From the NCBI GenBank assembly GCA_947493695.1, contig CANLSF010000005.1:310001-374000 (forward strand): a stretch of 64,000 nucleotides of DNA, read 5' to 3'. Of the stretch, positions 17,795 to 25,917 are shown one piece after another (the first letter of the stretch is position 1; each line of letters begins with the position of its first letter). The translations under genes were made by a program, and so were the position numbers. Source of the stretch: an uncultured Kiloniellaceae bacterium (GTDB lineage Bacteria; Pseudomonadota; Alphaproteobacteria; Kiloniellales; Kiloniellaceae). The notes under the pieces are model-generated. The model was not told the DNA's origin. It made no database searches and saw nothing but the letters and a program-made list of their open reading frames with translations.

Positions 17795-18283
17795 TCACCC
17801 GTACCAGAGGTTGGTCAGGAGGCCGCGCGGGAAGCGAATTTCAAACACCTGGTCAAAGATAAAGAAAATTGCACCCGGGACCACGAGCCCGACCAGCGCC
17901 AGTAATGAGAGCCGCCGCTCGCCCCAATAGGCCGCCATGGCAACAGCAAAAATCGCGAGCGCGAGAAAGAAGTCAATCGCCGTCGTCGCAGCAAAAACAG
18001 CAAAGAGTGCAATCGTACCCCAGGTGCTGCCTTGCATGCGCTCTTTGATGCGGATTGGGTCTTTCCAGACCATAAAAAGCGTCAGCAGTATAAGCAGTCC
18101 CAGCAAGAGCTGCGGAAAGTCGGAGGGCTGAATACCGCGCTTCAGGATCGGCGGCATGGTCTTAAAAGTTGTGGTCAGCCAGAAGGCCACCATGCAAAAG
18201 GCAATGATCAGGACTGGGATGAACCAACGCTCGAAACTGCGTCCATCCTGTTTGGGCAAATCCTGCTTGGACTGCTGCGGCAT
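17795..18283 (-). CDS. tctB: Tripartite tricarboxylate transporter, small permease TctB
   Basis: The 162-residue protein has four predicted transmembrane helices (FIPVLIIAFCMVAFWL, LLLGLLILLTLFMVW, a third around FAVFAATTAIDFFLAL, and LLALVGLVVPGAIFFIF), the normal size and layout of TctB. A tail of basic and polar residues precedes helix 1. TctB pairs with TctA in the membrane. An intrinsic terminator lies between this gene and tctC upstream (18308-18341), so tctBA and the enzymes are probably made at lower level than the receptor. Confidence 0.9.
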   Translation of the reverse strand: MPQQSKQDLPKQDGRSFERWFIPVLIIAFCMVAFWLTTTFKTMPPILKRGIQPSDFPQLLLGLLILLTLFMVWKDPIRIKERMQGSTWGTIALFAVFAATTAIDFFLALAIFAVAMAAYWGERRLSLLALVGLVVPGAIFFIFDQVFEIRFPRGLLTNLWYG

Positions 18284-18307
18284 TTTTAGTTTCTTCCGGC
18301 TTCTATG

Positions 18308-18341
18308 AAAAAAGGGTACGGCAGGACAGGCCCGCCGTACC
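18308..18341 (-). terminator. Rho-independent terminator between tctC and tctB
   Basis: On the minus strand a perfect 8-base stem (GGTACGGC/GCCGTACC, loop of 11) is followed directly by CTTTTTT. It starts 16 bases after the tctC stop codon and ends upstream of tctB. This is a textbook intrinsic terminator, probably partial, giving more of the receptor mRNA than of the permease and enzyme mRNA. Confidence 0.82.
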
Positions 18342-18356
18342 GTCCAGGGCAGGGTA

Positions 18357-19328
18357 TTATTCTATGAAGCCCAGCTCTTTTAGTGCCGCATTCATATCGT
18401 TCACGGTGGTTTTGATCTGCGGCCCCCAAACATCCGAACCTGCAACTGAGGTTGCATCAAGACCGACCGAAGTCAGAAAGCCCTGATAAACCGTGTGGTT
18501 CATCGCCTTCAGAAACGCTGCTTCGATTTTTTGAGCCACATCTTCCGGCGTATCCTTATGGACAGCAAAGCCCCGAACAGTCGAGAAACTCACCGGAATA
18601 CCAAGTTCCTTGGCAGTGGGCACATCGCTGATCTTGGCCATCCGTTCGTCCGCCAGCACTACGGTCGGACAGATCTCGCCCGCTTCAATCTGAGCGCTTG
18701 CTTCAGCAAGATTCAACACCGCCGCGTCGACCGCGCCTGCAACGAGCTGGGTGGCCAGCTCCGCGCCGCCGTCGAATGGCAGCATCTTGGGCGTCATCAT
18801 CCCGCCTTTCTTGGCGAACATGAAAGCGGAGACATCGTCGATGTTCCCAAGGTGGGTAACCCCGTAAGTGATCGGCGATGCTTTTTGCTTGGTCACAAAA
18901 TCTTCGGCACTGCTATAGGTGCCGCACTTGGTCATCAGGATCTGCGGGTCGTCTGTCCCACGCGCAATCGGGCGCAGATCGTCAATCGTCATGCCGCCTT
19001 GCCCTTTGGCAACCACGGCCGCATGACCAACGGTGAAGGTCAGGATTGTATAACCGTCTGATGGAACGGTTTTATAGTACTCCAGCGCAGCTGCTCCGCC
19101 GCCCCCGCGCTTGTTCAGAACCACCATATCCTGACCGAGTTCACGACGGGCCCGCATCATCACCATACGCGTTGTTACGTCGGTTCCGCCGCCGTTGCCC
19201 GCGTGCGTGACAACTTCGATCGTTTTGGATGGATATTCCTCTGCCGCAGCAAACTTGTCTGTCGCCGGCAGCAGTGCAGCCGTGGCAGCAATCGCAAAAC
19301 ATGTACGGAACATGAAAGTGCTTTTCAT
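18357..19328 (-). CDS. tctC: Tripartite tricarboxylate transporter receptor TctC (Bug family)
   Basis: The 323-residue periplasmic binding protein has a signal peptide (MKSTFMFRTCFAIAATAALL, cleavage near AAAEE). It is followed by the Bug-fold opening YPSKTIEVVTHAGNGGGTDV, whose loop holds the ligand carboxylate. The ATG at 19328 is chosen over the frame start at 19418 because GGGAGGA lies six bases upstream and the signal peptide begins there. First gene of the operon; the palindrome at 19378-19401 sits about 50 bases upstream of its start. The asparagine-glycine motif at the carboxylate-binding loop suggests a negatively charged substrate; which one is unknown. Confidence 0.93.
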   Translation of the reverse strand: MKSTFMFRTCFAIAATAALLPATDKFAAAEEYPSKTIEVVTHAGNGGGTDVTTRMVMMRARRELGQDMVVLNKRGGGGAAALEYYKTVPSDGYTILTFTVGHAAVVAKGQGGMTIDDLRPIARGTDDPQILMTKCGTYSSAEDFVTKQKASPITYGVTHLGNIDDVSAFMFAKKGGMMTPKMLPFDGGAELATQLVAGAVDAAVLNLAEASAQIEAGEICPTVVLADERMAKISDVPTAKELGIPVSFSTVRGFAVHKDTPEDVAQKIEAAFLKAMNHTVYQGFLTSVGLDATSVAGSDVWGPQIKTTVNDMNAALKELGFIE

Positions 19329-19377
19329 AGTGTCCTCCCTTTTTTTTGGCCTTAAGGCGATTCTGCCTTGGCTTATA

Positions 19378-19401
19378 TGACATTTGGCATACCAAATATC
19401 A
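19378..19401. promoter_or_regulatory. Palindromic operator candidate for the GntR/FCD regulator
   Basis: TGACATTTGG-CATA-CCAAATATCA is an inverted repeat with 9 of 10 arm bases matching. Its core, TTGGCATACCAA, resembles FCD-subfamily GntR sites of the TGGTATACCA kind. It lies 50 bases upstream of the tctC start; on the minus strand a TATAAG box begins just at its edge, so bound regulator would block the promoter. Confidence 0.65.
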
Positions 19402-19867
19402 AACATGTCAAGAATCAATTGAGAACGCCTCTGGCCTAACAGGAATTCAGGCGGCCGGAGGATCCCGGTGGCATTAAAAAAGACGGGGAAAGAAAGTCAG
19501 AGACATCCGAAAGGGAACACTCGGCTAGCGATCATCTAACTATCCAGAGTCAACTTTGCGTACCCATCAGGCATGGCGACTCTATCCAGGAGACATGCAA
19601 GACCGCACTTCCAGCTGACGTGCGTTCGCATGATCAAACAGGGTCTGTCGGCAGGCCTGATTAAGCTCCTAGATCCACTGATCAAACACAGGAAAGCCAG
19701 AGAGCGGAGCTCATTCTACAGGAAGCTGGGATCCTAAACCTGTGAGCCTGCAACCGCCTGACTCCGCCCGTTTTTTGCCTAAAAGGTCGCGCCTGTCGAC
19801 TTCGCACTTCGTCCCCGGCAAAGGCTCAAAACAGAATTTGACCGGCAAAAAACGATGCGGCTCTGAA
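19402..19867. other. Intergenic gap between tctC and CYTH-CHAD gene
   Basis: No convincing coding frame, RNA gene or strong hairpin is seen. The left edge carries the upstream half of the tctC promoter (TTGACA on the minus strand near 19411). The part nearest the CYTH-CHAD stop has a T-rich run but no stable stem before it. Confidence 0.5.
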
Positions 19868-21409
19868 CTAATCCTGCCAGAAACACGGCGTGGATTCATA
19901 TTCGTCCCAGAGAGACGCGAGCGAAGCGATGCTATGGCTGGAAATAGCTCCATACCAGCCGCGCAGAATGCCCGACGCCACCCTCAGATTGGTGTTCCTG
20001 GGCGAAGCCGCCGTCAACTGCTCCAGCAGTTCTTCGCAAACCGCGGCATCATTTACCGCACCGAGCGCTTCCTGCAACGCCGCCAGTGCTTTGCTGCGCC
20101 GTTTGGCTTTTCTGGCAGCGAACAAACCCCTGAAAAACTCTGCGGCGTAGCGCATCTTCTTCACGCGGAGGCGAAGCCGGTGAACATCTTCGATTTCCAA
20201 TTCCTCGACCTTCGAAGCAAGCTTGCGCACCCGGCGATCATGCTGCGTCAACACCGACGCCGCTAAATCGTGCACAGGCTTGCTCAGGGCCTTGCGCACC
20301 GGCTTATCTTCATCGGCAAAAAAGCTGTCGGCCTCCAGACCTTTGAACAAACGCAGCAGCAAGAGCGCGTAGCGTTCACTGCGGACAAATGCCCGGGCAT
20401 CGCCTGATGTGGCGGCCCGCATTGACGCGGCCGCACGCGCGAGATGCGGTAGGCTTTTTTCATCCGGCAACTCAGTTTGCACAAGCGCCAGTGTTTCCTC
20501 GACAAACACATCCCAGTCACGGGCCGGCCCGAGGGCTTTCTGTGCCCAGGCCAGCTCCTGAACAATTGTTTCCTGTGTTCCGGGTGCGAGGAATGGGTGG
20601 TAAACACCAAAGAGAGAACGCAATCGGCGTATCGCGATGCGCAATTGGTGAACGCCTTCCGGGTCATTCGACTGCAGGACCGGTTGCTCGTTGTCCCGCA
20701 TCTGCTCGATGCAGTTCCAGGCGATCTGTGAAAAGACCTCACGGCTGATTGCCTTGCCATTCAGAATCACAGCAGCGGCGCGTACCGGCGCTGGCGTTTC
20801 GCCGGTAAAGAGACTGTAGCCACGTTTGGCCTTGCTCCGCCGCTCCATTGAAAACGGCAGCTTCCCGTGAACCTCGAGGACCAGATCCAGGATATCAATC
20901 GGGCGACCGGACCGCAGTTCGAACTCCGCCTCACTCAGCGCCATCGTTTGATCGGGGGTCGAGATACTGCCCTGATCCAGCGCCATTTCGATCTCACTCT
21001 CCCCATACTCCAGGATCGTAATACGGCGTTTAATATTTGTCGTAAAGACCGCGGTCAGGCGATCATGCAGCTTTGCTTTCGCAAAGAGTTTCTGAAGAGG
21101 CTTGCTGTCGATCAGCGAGAGATCCGGTTCGTCCTGGTTGATCTCCTGCTCGTATTCGATCAGGTGCTGAAATCCGGTGGCCTTGTTTCCAGGCACCTTC
21201 AGGGTCTGGATGCGCTTTCGGCCAATCCGGCGCACCCGCAATGCTATCCCCAGCGCTTTTAGTTCCAGCGCCGGCGTGTCGAAGTAAGTGCTGATCAGGT
21301 GCTTGTTGCTCGCCCGCCCCTTGGTGAGAGGCCTGAAGAGAGTCGCACGGCGCCAACGCGCCATCTCTTCTTCGGGAATCGCCAGCTTCAGTTCGATTTC
21401 ATGTTGCAT
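19868..21409 (-). CDS. CYTH and CHAD domain-containing protein (YgiF-like)
   Basis: The 513-residue protein joins two domains. Residues 1 to about 205 are a CYTH triphosphate tunnel domain, with the ExExK signature at EIELKL (Glu4, Glu6, Lys8) and paired basic residues in RVRRIGRKRIQTLKVPG. Residues about 215-500 are a CHAD domain, helical with conserved histidines and arginines (GVHQLRIAIRRLRSLF, VHRLRLRVKKMRYAAEF). CYTH proteins of this build hydrolyse inorganic triphosphate; CHAD domains bind polyphosphate. In a genome with PHA synthase this may connect to storage-granule or polyphosphate handling, but no polyphosphate kinase is in view. Confidence 0.93.
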   Translation of the reverse strand: MQHEIELKLAIPEEEMARWRRATLFRPLTKGRASNKHLISTYFDTPALELKALGIALRVRRIGRKRIQTLKVPGNKATGFQHLIEYEQEINQDEPDLSLIDSKPLQKLFAKAKLHDRLTAVFTTNIKRRITILEYGESEIEMALDQGSISTPDQTMALSEAEFELRSGRPIDILDLVLEVHGKLPFSMERRSKAKRGYSLFTGETPAPVRAAAVILNGKAISREVFSQIAWNCIEQMRDNEQPVLQSNDPEGVHQLRIAIRRLRSLFGVYHPFLAPGTQETIVQELAWAQKALGPARDWDVFVEETLALVQTELPDEKSLPHLARAAASMRAATSGDARAFVRSERYALLLLRLFKGLEADSFFADEDKPVRKALSKPVHDLAASVLTQHDRRVRKLASKVEELEIEDVHRLRLRVKKMRYAAEFFRGLFAARKAKRRSKALAALQEALGAVNDAAVCEELLEQLTAASPRNTNLRVASGILRGWYGAISSHSIASLASLWDEYESTPCFWQD

Positions 21410-21736
21410 GTGTCAAAGACAAACAACGGGCTCTCTGCCAGAACCTCGCCGTTCCGCCACCCTTACGAATTTAATCCATCACGAAGACAGTATGTAGAAT
21501 GAAGATCATGAAGATTCACCTCTTAATGTGCAACTTAATTTCAATAACGCGTCATATTTCTGTAATAAATATGCAATAAACAATCAACTCAATCACGCGA
21601 CTTGGATGTAAATACAGACAAAACTAATAAAAAAGTCCAACCTTAGTTACCAGTTTTGGAGAAAGCGCCGCAAAAGAAATGGGATGGTCGCTTGCGCAAC
21701 ACCGCCTCTCGTATACAGGCGTTCTTTTCAACGTCA
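21410..21736. other. AT-rich intergenic region
   Basis: The spacer is AT-rich at 21500-21660. It contains a 9-base tandem (ATGAAGATC, ATGAAGATT at 21499-21516) and no supported gene. Minus-strand promoter signals for the CYTH-CHAD gene probably lie here. Confidence 0.4.
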
Positions 21737-22612
21737 TTAAACCAGGCACCAGTCCTTGGTTCGCAGCCAGCAATCAGCCTCATCCGGCATCGCGTTGCCC
21801 CGGTAAAACCGCGTGACCTTCTCCCAGCCGCCGCGATCCAGTGCCGCTGAAAGACGAACTTCCGCCTCTTCGTCTCTGCCGCTCACGCAAGGGAAAACAG
21901 CCACCGGTGAAATCCAGTTTGCCTGAAAATCATCTCCATCACGCCGAAGGCGGAAGACGGCGCCACGGCGTTCGATCGGCTTCTCACCATCGGGTTTTAC
22001 AACACCGCCACCACTGAACCCCTGATGCGTCGTCAGCGGAAGAATCATCCGTCCCCCATCGCGAAGCCGGTCGATCCATTCTTTGATCGGGTGCGTCACC
22101 CCGGCGTTCACATAAATAACGTCGGCAGGTTCAAAATCGATTTTGGCGCCGTCTCCCTGAAGCAGAGTCACCTGCTTGAAGGCCTGAAGATTCACCTTGG
22201 CACGCGCAGCCAGTTGCGGATCGAGCTCAATCGCTGTGACTTTCCCCGATGGCCCGACCATCTCAGCCAGGACCGCTGAGTAATATCCAACACCTGCGCC
22301 AATGTGAACGACGTGCTCTCCCTTCTGGGGATCAGCCTTACCGATCAGTAACGCATGCCAAGAAGGCTGGCCGTTGTTGAGGTTGCGCGACTGGTCGATT
22401 CCAACAAGATCATTGCTGTAGAGATAGACTGGGTCGTCGTCGGGCGAGAGCACGTACCCCCTGCCCCAGCGCAGGATCGGCCAAGGGCCGGAACCCAGGA
22501 AAGCTTCTCTGGCAACCGCTGCAAACGCATCTTCCAGCGCCTGATTCCGCGCATCCACGGCCGCAAGGATTTGTTTTGCGTAGGCACGCCTGACTATTTC
22601 GATTTCACCCAT
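21737..22612 (-). CDS. PCMT-like SAM-dependent methyltransferase
   Basis: The 291-residue protein has the Rossmann fold of protein-L-isoaspartate methyltransferases. Motif I reads VVHIGAGVGYYSAVLAEM, and the acidic IELDPQL strand, the GDGAKIDF motif II and a VNAGVTHP catalytic-region segment follow. It is longer than true PCMT (about 215 aa), with an extra N-terminal helix and a C-terminal domain ending WLRTKDWCLV. In PCMT motif I normally reads E.GTG.GY; the IGAGVGYY variant and the extra domains point to a paralogue whose acceptor may differ. The glycerate kinase gene lies 83 bases upstream on the same strand and may share its transcript. Confidence 0.82.
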   Translation of the reverse strand: MGEIEIVRRAYAKQILAAVDARNQALEDAFAAVAREAFLGSGPWPILRWGRGYVLSPDDDPVYLYSNDLVGIDQSRNLNNGQPSWHALLIGKADPQKGEHVVHIGAGVGYYSAVLAEMVGPSGKVTAIELDPQLAARAKVNLQAFKQVTLLQGDGAKIDFEPADVIYVNAGVTHPIKEWIDRLRDGGRMILPLTTHQGFSGGGVVKPDGEKPIERRGAVFRLRRDGDDFQANWISPVAVFPCVSGRDEEAEVRLSAALDRGGWEKVTRFYRGNAMPDEADCWLRTKDWCLV

Positions 22613-22695
22613 GATTCCTTTCCATGCACTCTCTATCCGAGAAACATTATCCCGCGGAGAGCAACCTGGAGCGAATCAATTTTATGCCCTTACGC

Positions 22696-24081
22696 TCACC
22701 CTTCAAGCAACAGAACCTGAAGATCTGCGACATTGGTTCCGGTCGCACCGGGTTTCAGGAGGCCGTCAGAAAGCTGAAGAGCCTGATAGGAATCATTGTT
22801 CGCAAGAAGCGCACTTACATTGCCGCCCGCTGCCGCCAGACGCTGCAGACTAGAGGGGTCGACTAAACCTCCCGCAGCATCGGTTGGCCCGTCACGGCCA
22901 TCCGTGCCACCGCTCAAAAAGCTCCAGATGCCGTGTAGCCCACGATCTGCCGCCTTCATCGCAAAGGCCAGTGCGAGCTCCTGGTTTCGCCCGCCGCGTC
23001 CATCTCCGCGCAGGGTAACGGTCGTCTCTCCACCCGCCAGGAGAGCCAGGGGACGATCCGATTGGGGTTTAGCTGAAAGGGCCTCCTTCAACAGGAAGTC
23101 GGCGGCATCCTGGGCTTCGCCACAAAGTGCGTCGCTGGCAATCCGGGTCTCGAAACCAAGTTGCTTCGCCATCGCCTCGGCGGCAGAAAGGCTCATGCCA
23201 TTACTGCCAATCAGGCTCGCGCCCGTCTGTTGGAAAATTGCGTCGCCTGGTTTCGGCGTTTCTTCAATCCGGCCATCCCGGCCATCGGTAAGACGCTGTT
23301 TTACGCTCTCCGGAACCCTTGCCCAGACCCCACCATCCTCCAATATCCCAATTGCTTCGGCGAAGCTCGTTGCGTCTGGCACAGTCGGACCGCTGGCAAT
23401 TGCGCTCAAATCATCACCGATGACATCCGAGAGGATCAGGGCATGTAGTGATGCGGGCGAGGCCACCCGGGCAAGGCCACCTCCCTTCAATGCTGATATA
23501 TGCTTGCGGACGCAGTTCATCTGAACAATGTCAGCACCGCACCCCAGCAGCAGATCGGTCGTTGCGATCTTCTCCGCAAGCGTAATCGGTGGCACCGGTG
23601 CCGGGAGCAACGCCGAGCCGCCTCCGCTGACCAGAACCAGAACGAGCTCCCCTTCCTTGGCACGACCAGCGATTTCCATAACCTGCTGTGCACCCTGCAA
23701 ACCTTCGTCATCGGGCAGAGGATGCCCAGCTCCGATCAGGTCAAATCCGGGTATGCTCTCCCCTGAAGCGGCATTTTCATGATTGGTAACGATGACGCCC
23801 CCGCCCTGAAAGAGAGCCTCAGGCAGGAGTTCGGCAACCGCAAGGGCCATCGCCTTTGCCGCCTTGCCGATTGCGATGGGGTGAACGGCTTTCCAGCCAT
23901 CGCTGCGAATGTCAGAGACTGCATCTCCGGGCGACATCAGAATACTAACCTGGTCACCTTTGATGCGCAGAGCACGGCGCACAGCCGCCGCGGGATCTGC
24001 GGCCTTTACACCGGCCAGATAGATGTCTTGCGCATGCGTCCGCAGCTCGGCGAGCCGCTCGCCATTACCGGTTTCGTTCAT
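22696..24081 (-). CDS. Glycerate 2-kinase (GckA/TtuD, MOFRL family)
   Basis: The 461-residue protein has an N-terminal DUF4147 domain (IAIGKAAKAMALAVAELLPE, LVLVSGGGSALLPAP, MNCVRKHISALKGGGLA) and a C-terminal MOFRL domain (LLAGGETTVTLRGDGRGGRNQ, FLSGGTDGRDGPTDAAGG). These are the signatures of glycerate 2-kinase, which phosphorylates D-glycerate to 2-phosphoglycerate. The ATG at 24081 is preferred; the longer frame from 24171 adds 30 residues rich in cysteine without family similarity. It is divergent from the thioesterase gene. It could drain glycerate from serine-cycle, tartronate or sugar-acid routes, but no such neighbour is adjacent. Confidence 0.92.
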   Translation of the reverse strand: MNETGNGERLAELRTHAQDIYLAGVKAADPAAAVRRALRIKGDQVSILMSPGDAVSDIRSDGWKAVHPIAIGKAAKAMALAVAELLPEALFQGGGVIVTNHENAASGESIPGFDLIGAGHPLPDDEGLQGAQQVMEIAGRAKEGELVLVLVSGGGSALLPAPVPPITLAEKIATTDLLLGCGADIVQMNCVRKHISALKGGGLARVASPASLHALILSDVIGDDLSAIASGPTVPDATSFAEAIGILEDGGVWARVPESVKQRLTDGRDGRIEETPKPGDAIFQQTGASLIGSNGMSLSAAEAMAKQLGFETRIASDALCGEAQDAADFLLKEALSAKPQSDRPLALLAGGETTVTLRGDGRGGRNQELALAFAMKAADRGLHGIWSFLSGGTDGRDGPTDAAGGLVDPSSLQRLAAAGGNVSALLANNDSYQALQLSDGLLKPGATGTNVADLQVLLLEG

Positions 24082-24262
24082 CGATTGTATCCGGGAGATT
24101 TCGGGAATATCCGAGCAAGAATTATCACATTCGGCAGCAAGCGTAAAATCCTGGCACCTGCGGCAATGCAACTTCTCGAAACCGAAACAGGGATATGTTA
24201 TAATCTGTTCTTCGGGGGAAAGTTCGAAACGTCAGTAATCCAGTTGGTACAGGGTAACTGCA

Positions 24263-24745
24263 ATGAGCCTGATCTTCCGTCTTTCCTGGGTCGTGTTGCT
24301 GTCATTCTTTCGAAAGAGAATGGATCTGCTGGACTGGTCCCGGCTGAAACTGCGCGTTCTGCCGACCGATCTCGACATCAACTTTCATATGAATAACGGA
24401 CGCTATCTCACGTTGATCGACCTCTGTCGCATGGATCTGTTCCTGCGCACCGGTCTGCTTCGTCTGATGTTCAAGTATCGCTGGGCGCCTGCCATCAGCT
24501 CACTGACCATGGAATTCAGAAAACCGCTCAGGCTCTTTCAACGTTATACCTTGCGGTCGCGGATTATCCGGTGGGACAGACGGCTGGTCTTCAGTGAACA
24601 CGAATTTCTGGTGGGGACGCGCGTCATCGCGCGCGGCACTTCAAATACCTGTCTTGTTGCCCGCAACGGCATCGTCGTACCTCCTGCGCGAATCGTGAAA
24701 CTTCTGGGCTGGAGTGACGAAACTTCAGGTGGCGCACTAAAATAG
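24263..24745 (+). CDS. Acyl-CoA thioesterase-like hotdog protein (THEM6 type)
   Basis: The 160-residue single hotdog-fold protein has the 4HBT signature VLPTDLDINFHMNNGRYLTL, where Asp and Asn shape the thioester site, and a second half with ISSLTMEFRKPLRLFQRYTL. The hydrophobic N-terminus (FRLSWVVLLSFF) may anchor it to the membrane, as in THEM6-like proteins. It presumably hydrolyses acyl-CoA esters; chain length cannot be read from sequence. AGGGTAA lies upstream of the ATG. It stands alone, divergent from glycerate kinase, and is followed by the terminator of the opposing Cys-repeat gene. Confidence 0.85.
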   Translation: MSLIFRLSWVVLLSFFRKRMDLLDWSRLKLRVLPTDLDINFHMNNGRYLTLIDLCRMDLFLRTGLLRLMFKYRWAPAISSLTMEFRKPLRLFQRYTLRSRIIRWDRRLVFSEHEFLVGTRVIARGTSNTCLVARNGIVVPPARIVKLLGWSDETSGGALK

Positions 24746-24779
24746 CGGCCCGCAGAGTTCACAAAAAGTCACCTCTCAT

Positions 24780-24820
24780 AAAAAAATCGGCCGCTCCCAT
24801 CCTGCGACAGAAGCGGCCGA
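24780..24820 (-). terminator. Rho-independent terminator of the small CNPC-repeat gene
   Basis: Minus-strand stem TCGGCCGCT/AGCGGCCGA (9 perfect pairs, loop of about 16) is followed by seven T residues. It lies 26 bases past the stop of the gene at 24846, showing that the small Cys-repeat gene is a discrete transcription unit. Confidence 0.88.
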
Positions 24821-24845
24821 CCTTAAAACCGGTCTGAAAACAGAC

Positions 24846-25136
24846 TTAGTTGGTTTTAGCCGCACATGGGTTGCACGGGTTCTTTGCAGCACAAGGATTG
24901 CATGGGTTGCATGGGTTCTTGGCGGCGCAAGGGTTGCAGGCTTTCTTAGCTGCACAAGGGTTGCAAGGGTTGCAAGCCTTCTTAGCAGCGCAAGGCGAAC
25001 AGCCAGCATAAGCAGCTTTCGGAAGAGCGGTTACGCCTGCAGCCATGCTGCCGAGGCCAACAGCCAGTCCGAGCATTACAGGAATAATGGTGGTGGAGGA
25101 CAGAAGCCGTCCCTTGTGTGAAGTCTTGTTGTTCAT
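24846..25136 (-). CDS. Small exported CNPC-repeat protein
   Basis: The 96-residue protein has an N-terminal export signal (residues about 10-45, TTIIPVMLGLAVGLGSMAAG, possible cleavage after AYA) and a mature part of about 50 residues made almost only of Cys, Asn, Pro, Ala and Lys. Cys-Asn-Pro-Cys turns are linked by Ala-Ala-Lys. I count 12 cysteines, spaced mostly three or six residues apart. It shares its leader pattern (T-T-x-I-P-x-x-L-G-L-A-V-G, then VTALP) with the CNPC-P460 protein at 29127-30338, so the two are paralogues. AAGGAG precedes the ATG and a terminator follows. Metal or haem-related thiol chemistry is plausible but unproven. I know no named family. Confidence 0.82.
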   Translation of the reverse strand: MNNKTSHKGRLLSSTTIIPVMLGLAVGLGSMAAGVTALPKAAYAGCSPCAAKKACNPCNPCAAKKACNPCAAKNPCNPCNPCAAKNPCNPCAAKTN

Positions 25137-25409
25137 CTCTACACTCCTTGATGTTGCGAAACCTAAACTTTAAGGCTCCGGGGTCAGCGGACTGCCTTCC
25201 CTTATTACACTATGCAGATAGCTATTCTTGCGTTTCTTTCAGCCCCTCTGCACAGCGTCGTGAAACTTAGTGATCGGACAGATGCAAATTTACCTCAAAG
25301 CGATGATTTCGTGCGTAAACTAGCGATCAAATAACAGTGATGTATCTGCCTGGGTGCGGCAATTGAGTTAGTCTCCAGGCTCCGCAAAGCAAGTTACCGG
25401 AGACAAAGC

Positions 25410-25886
25410 ATGCGTTGGATCCTTCCAATGGCCCTCGCCTCACTCGTCTGTTACATCGCCTCATCAAACGACCTTCAGGCTGCACCCGCCTCCCCTCACA
25501 GCGGCGTTAAGCTTGTCGAAACCAAGATTCCCTTCGATAGCTTTACCGGGCGGCTGACCAGCGCGATCTCCGAGAATAAGATGGGTTTAGTGGCGCAGGC
25601 TTGTGCCAATTGTGGGGCGAAGTCGATTGGCGTCACGATTCCGGGCAATCGGGTCTTCATGATCTTTCGCCCGGACTTTGCGGTCCGGATGCTCGCTGCC
25701 AGCGAAGCCGCGGGGGTTGAAGCACCGATCAGACTCTATGTCACAGAACAACCCGACGGCACAGCCCGTTTGAGCTACCGCCTGCCCAGCCACACATTCG
25801 GAGCCTATGAGGTCGCGGAGCTCGATAAGCTCGGAGCCGAATTGGACGTCATCGTGGCACAGATCGTAGAAGACGCTCTGCAATAG
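25410..25886 (+). CDS. DUF302 domain-containing exported protein
   Basis: The 158-residue protein has a signal peptide (MALASLVCYIASSNDLQAAP) followed by a DUF302 fold. The family pattern is visible from FDSFTGRLTSAISENKMGLV through NRVFMIFRPDFAVRMLAASE to APIRLYVTEQPDGTARLSYR. A Cys-Ala-Asn-Cys pair sits near residue 67. DUF302 proteins are small, often periplasmic, and frequently found near redox or sulfur genes; their activity is not established. GGAG lies seven bases before the ATG. The YeeE/YedE gene follows after 31 bases on the same strand, so they probably form an operon. Confidence 0.85.
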   Translation: MRWILPMALASLVCYIASSNDLQAAPASPHSGVKLVETKIPFDSFTGRLTSAISENKMGLVAQACANCGAKSIGVTIPGNRVFMIFRPDFAVRMLAASEAAGVEAPIRLYVTEQPDGTARLSYRLPSHTFGAYEVAELDKLGAELDVIVAQIVEDALQ

Positions 25887-25917
25887 ACACAACTTTGGCC
25901 GTGGATTTTCTAAGATA

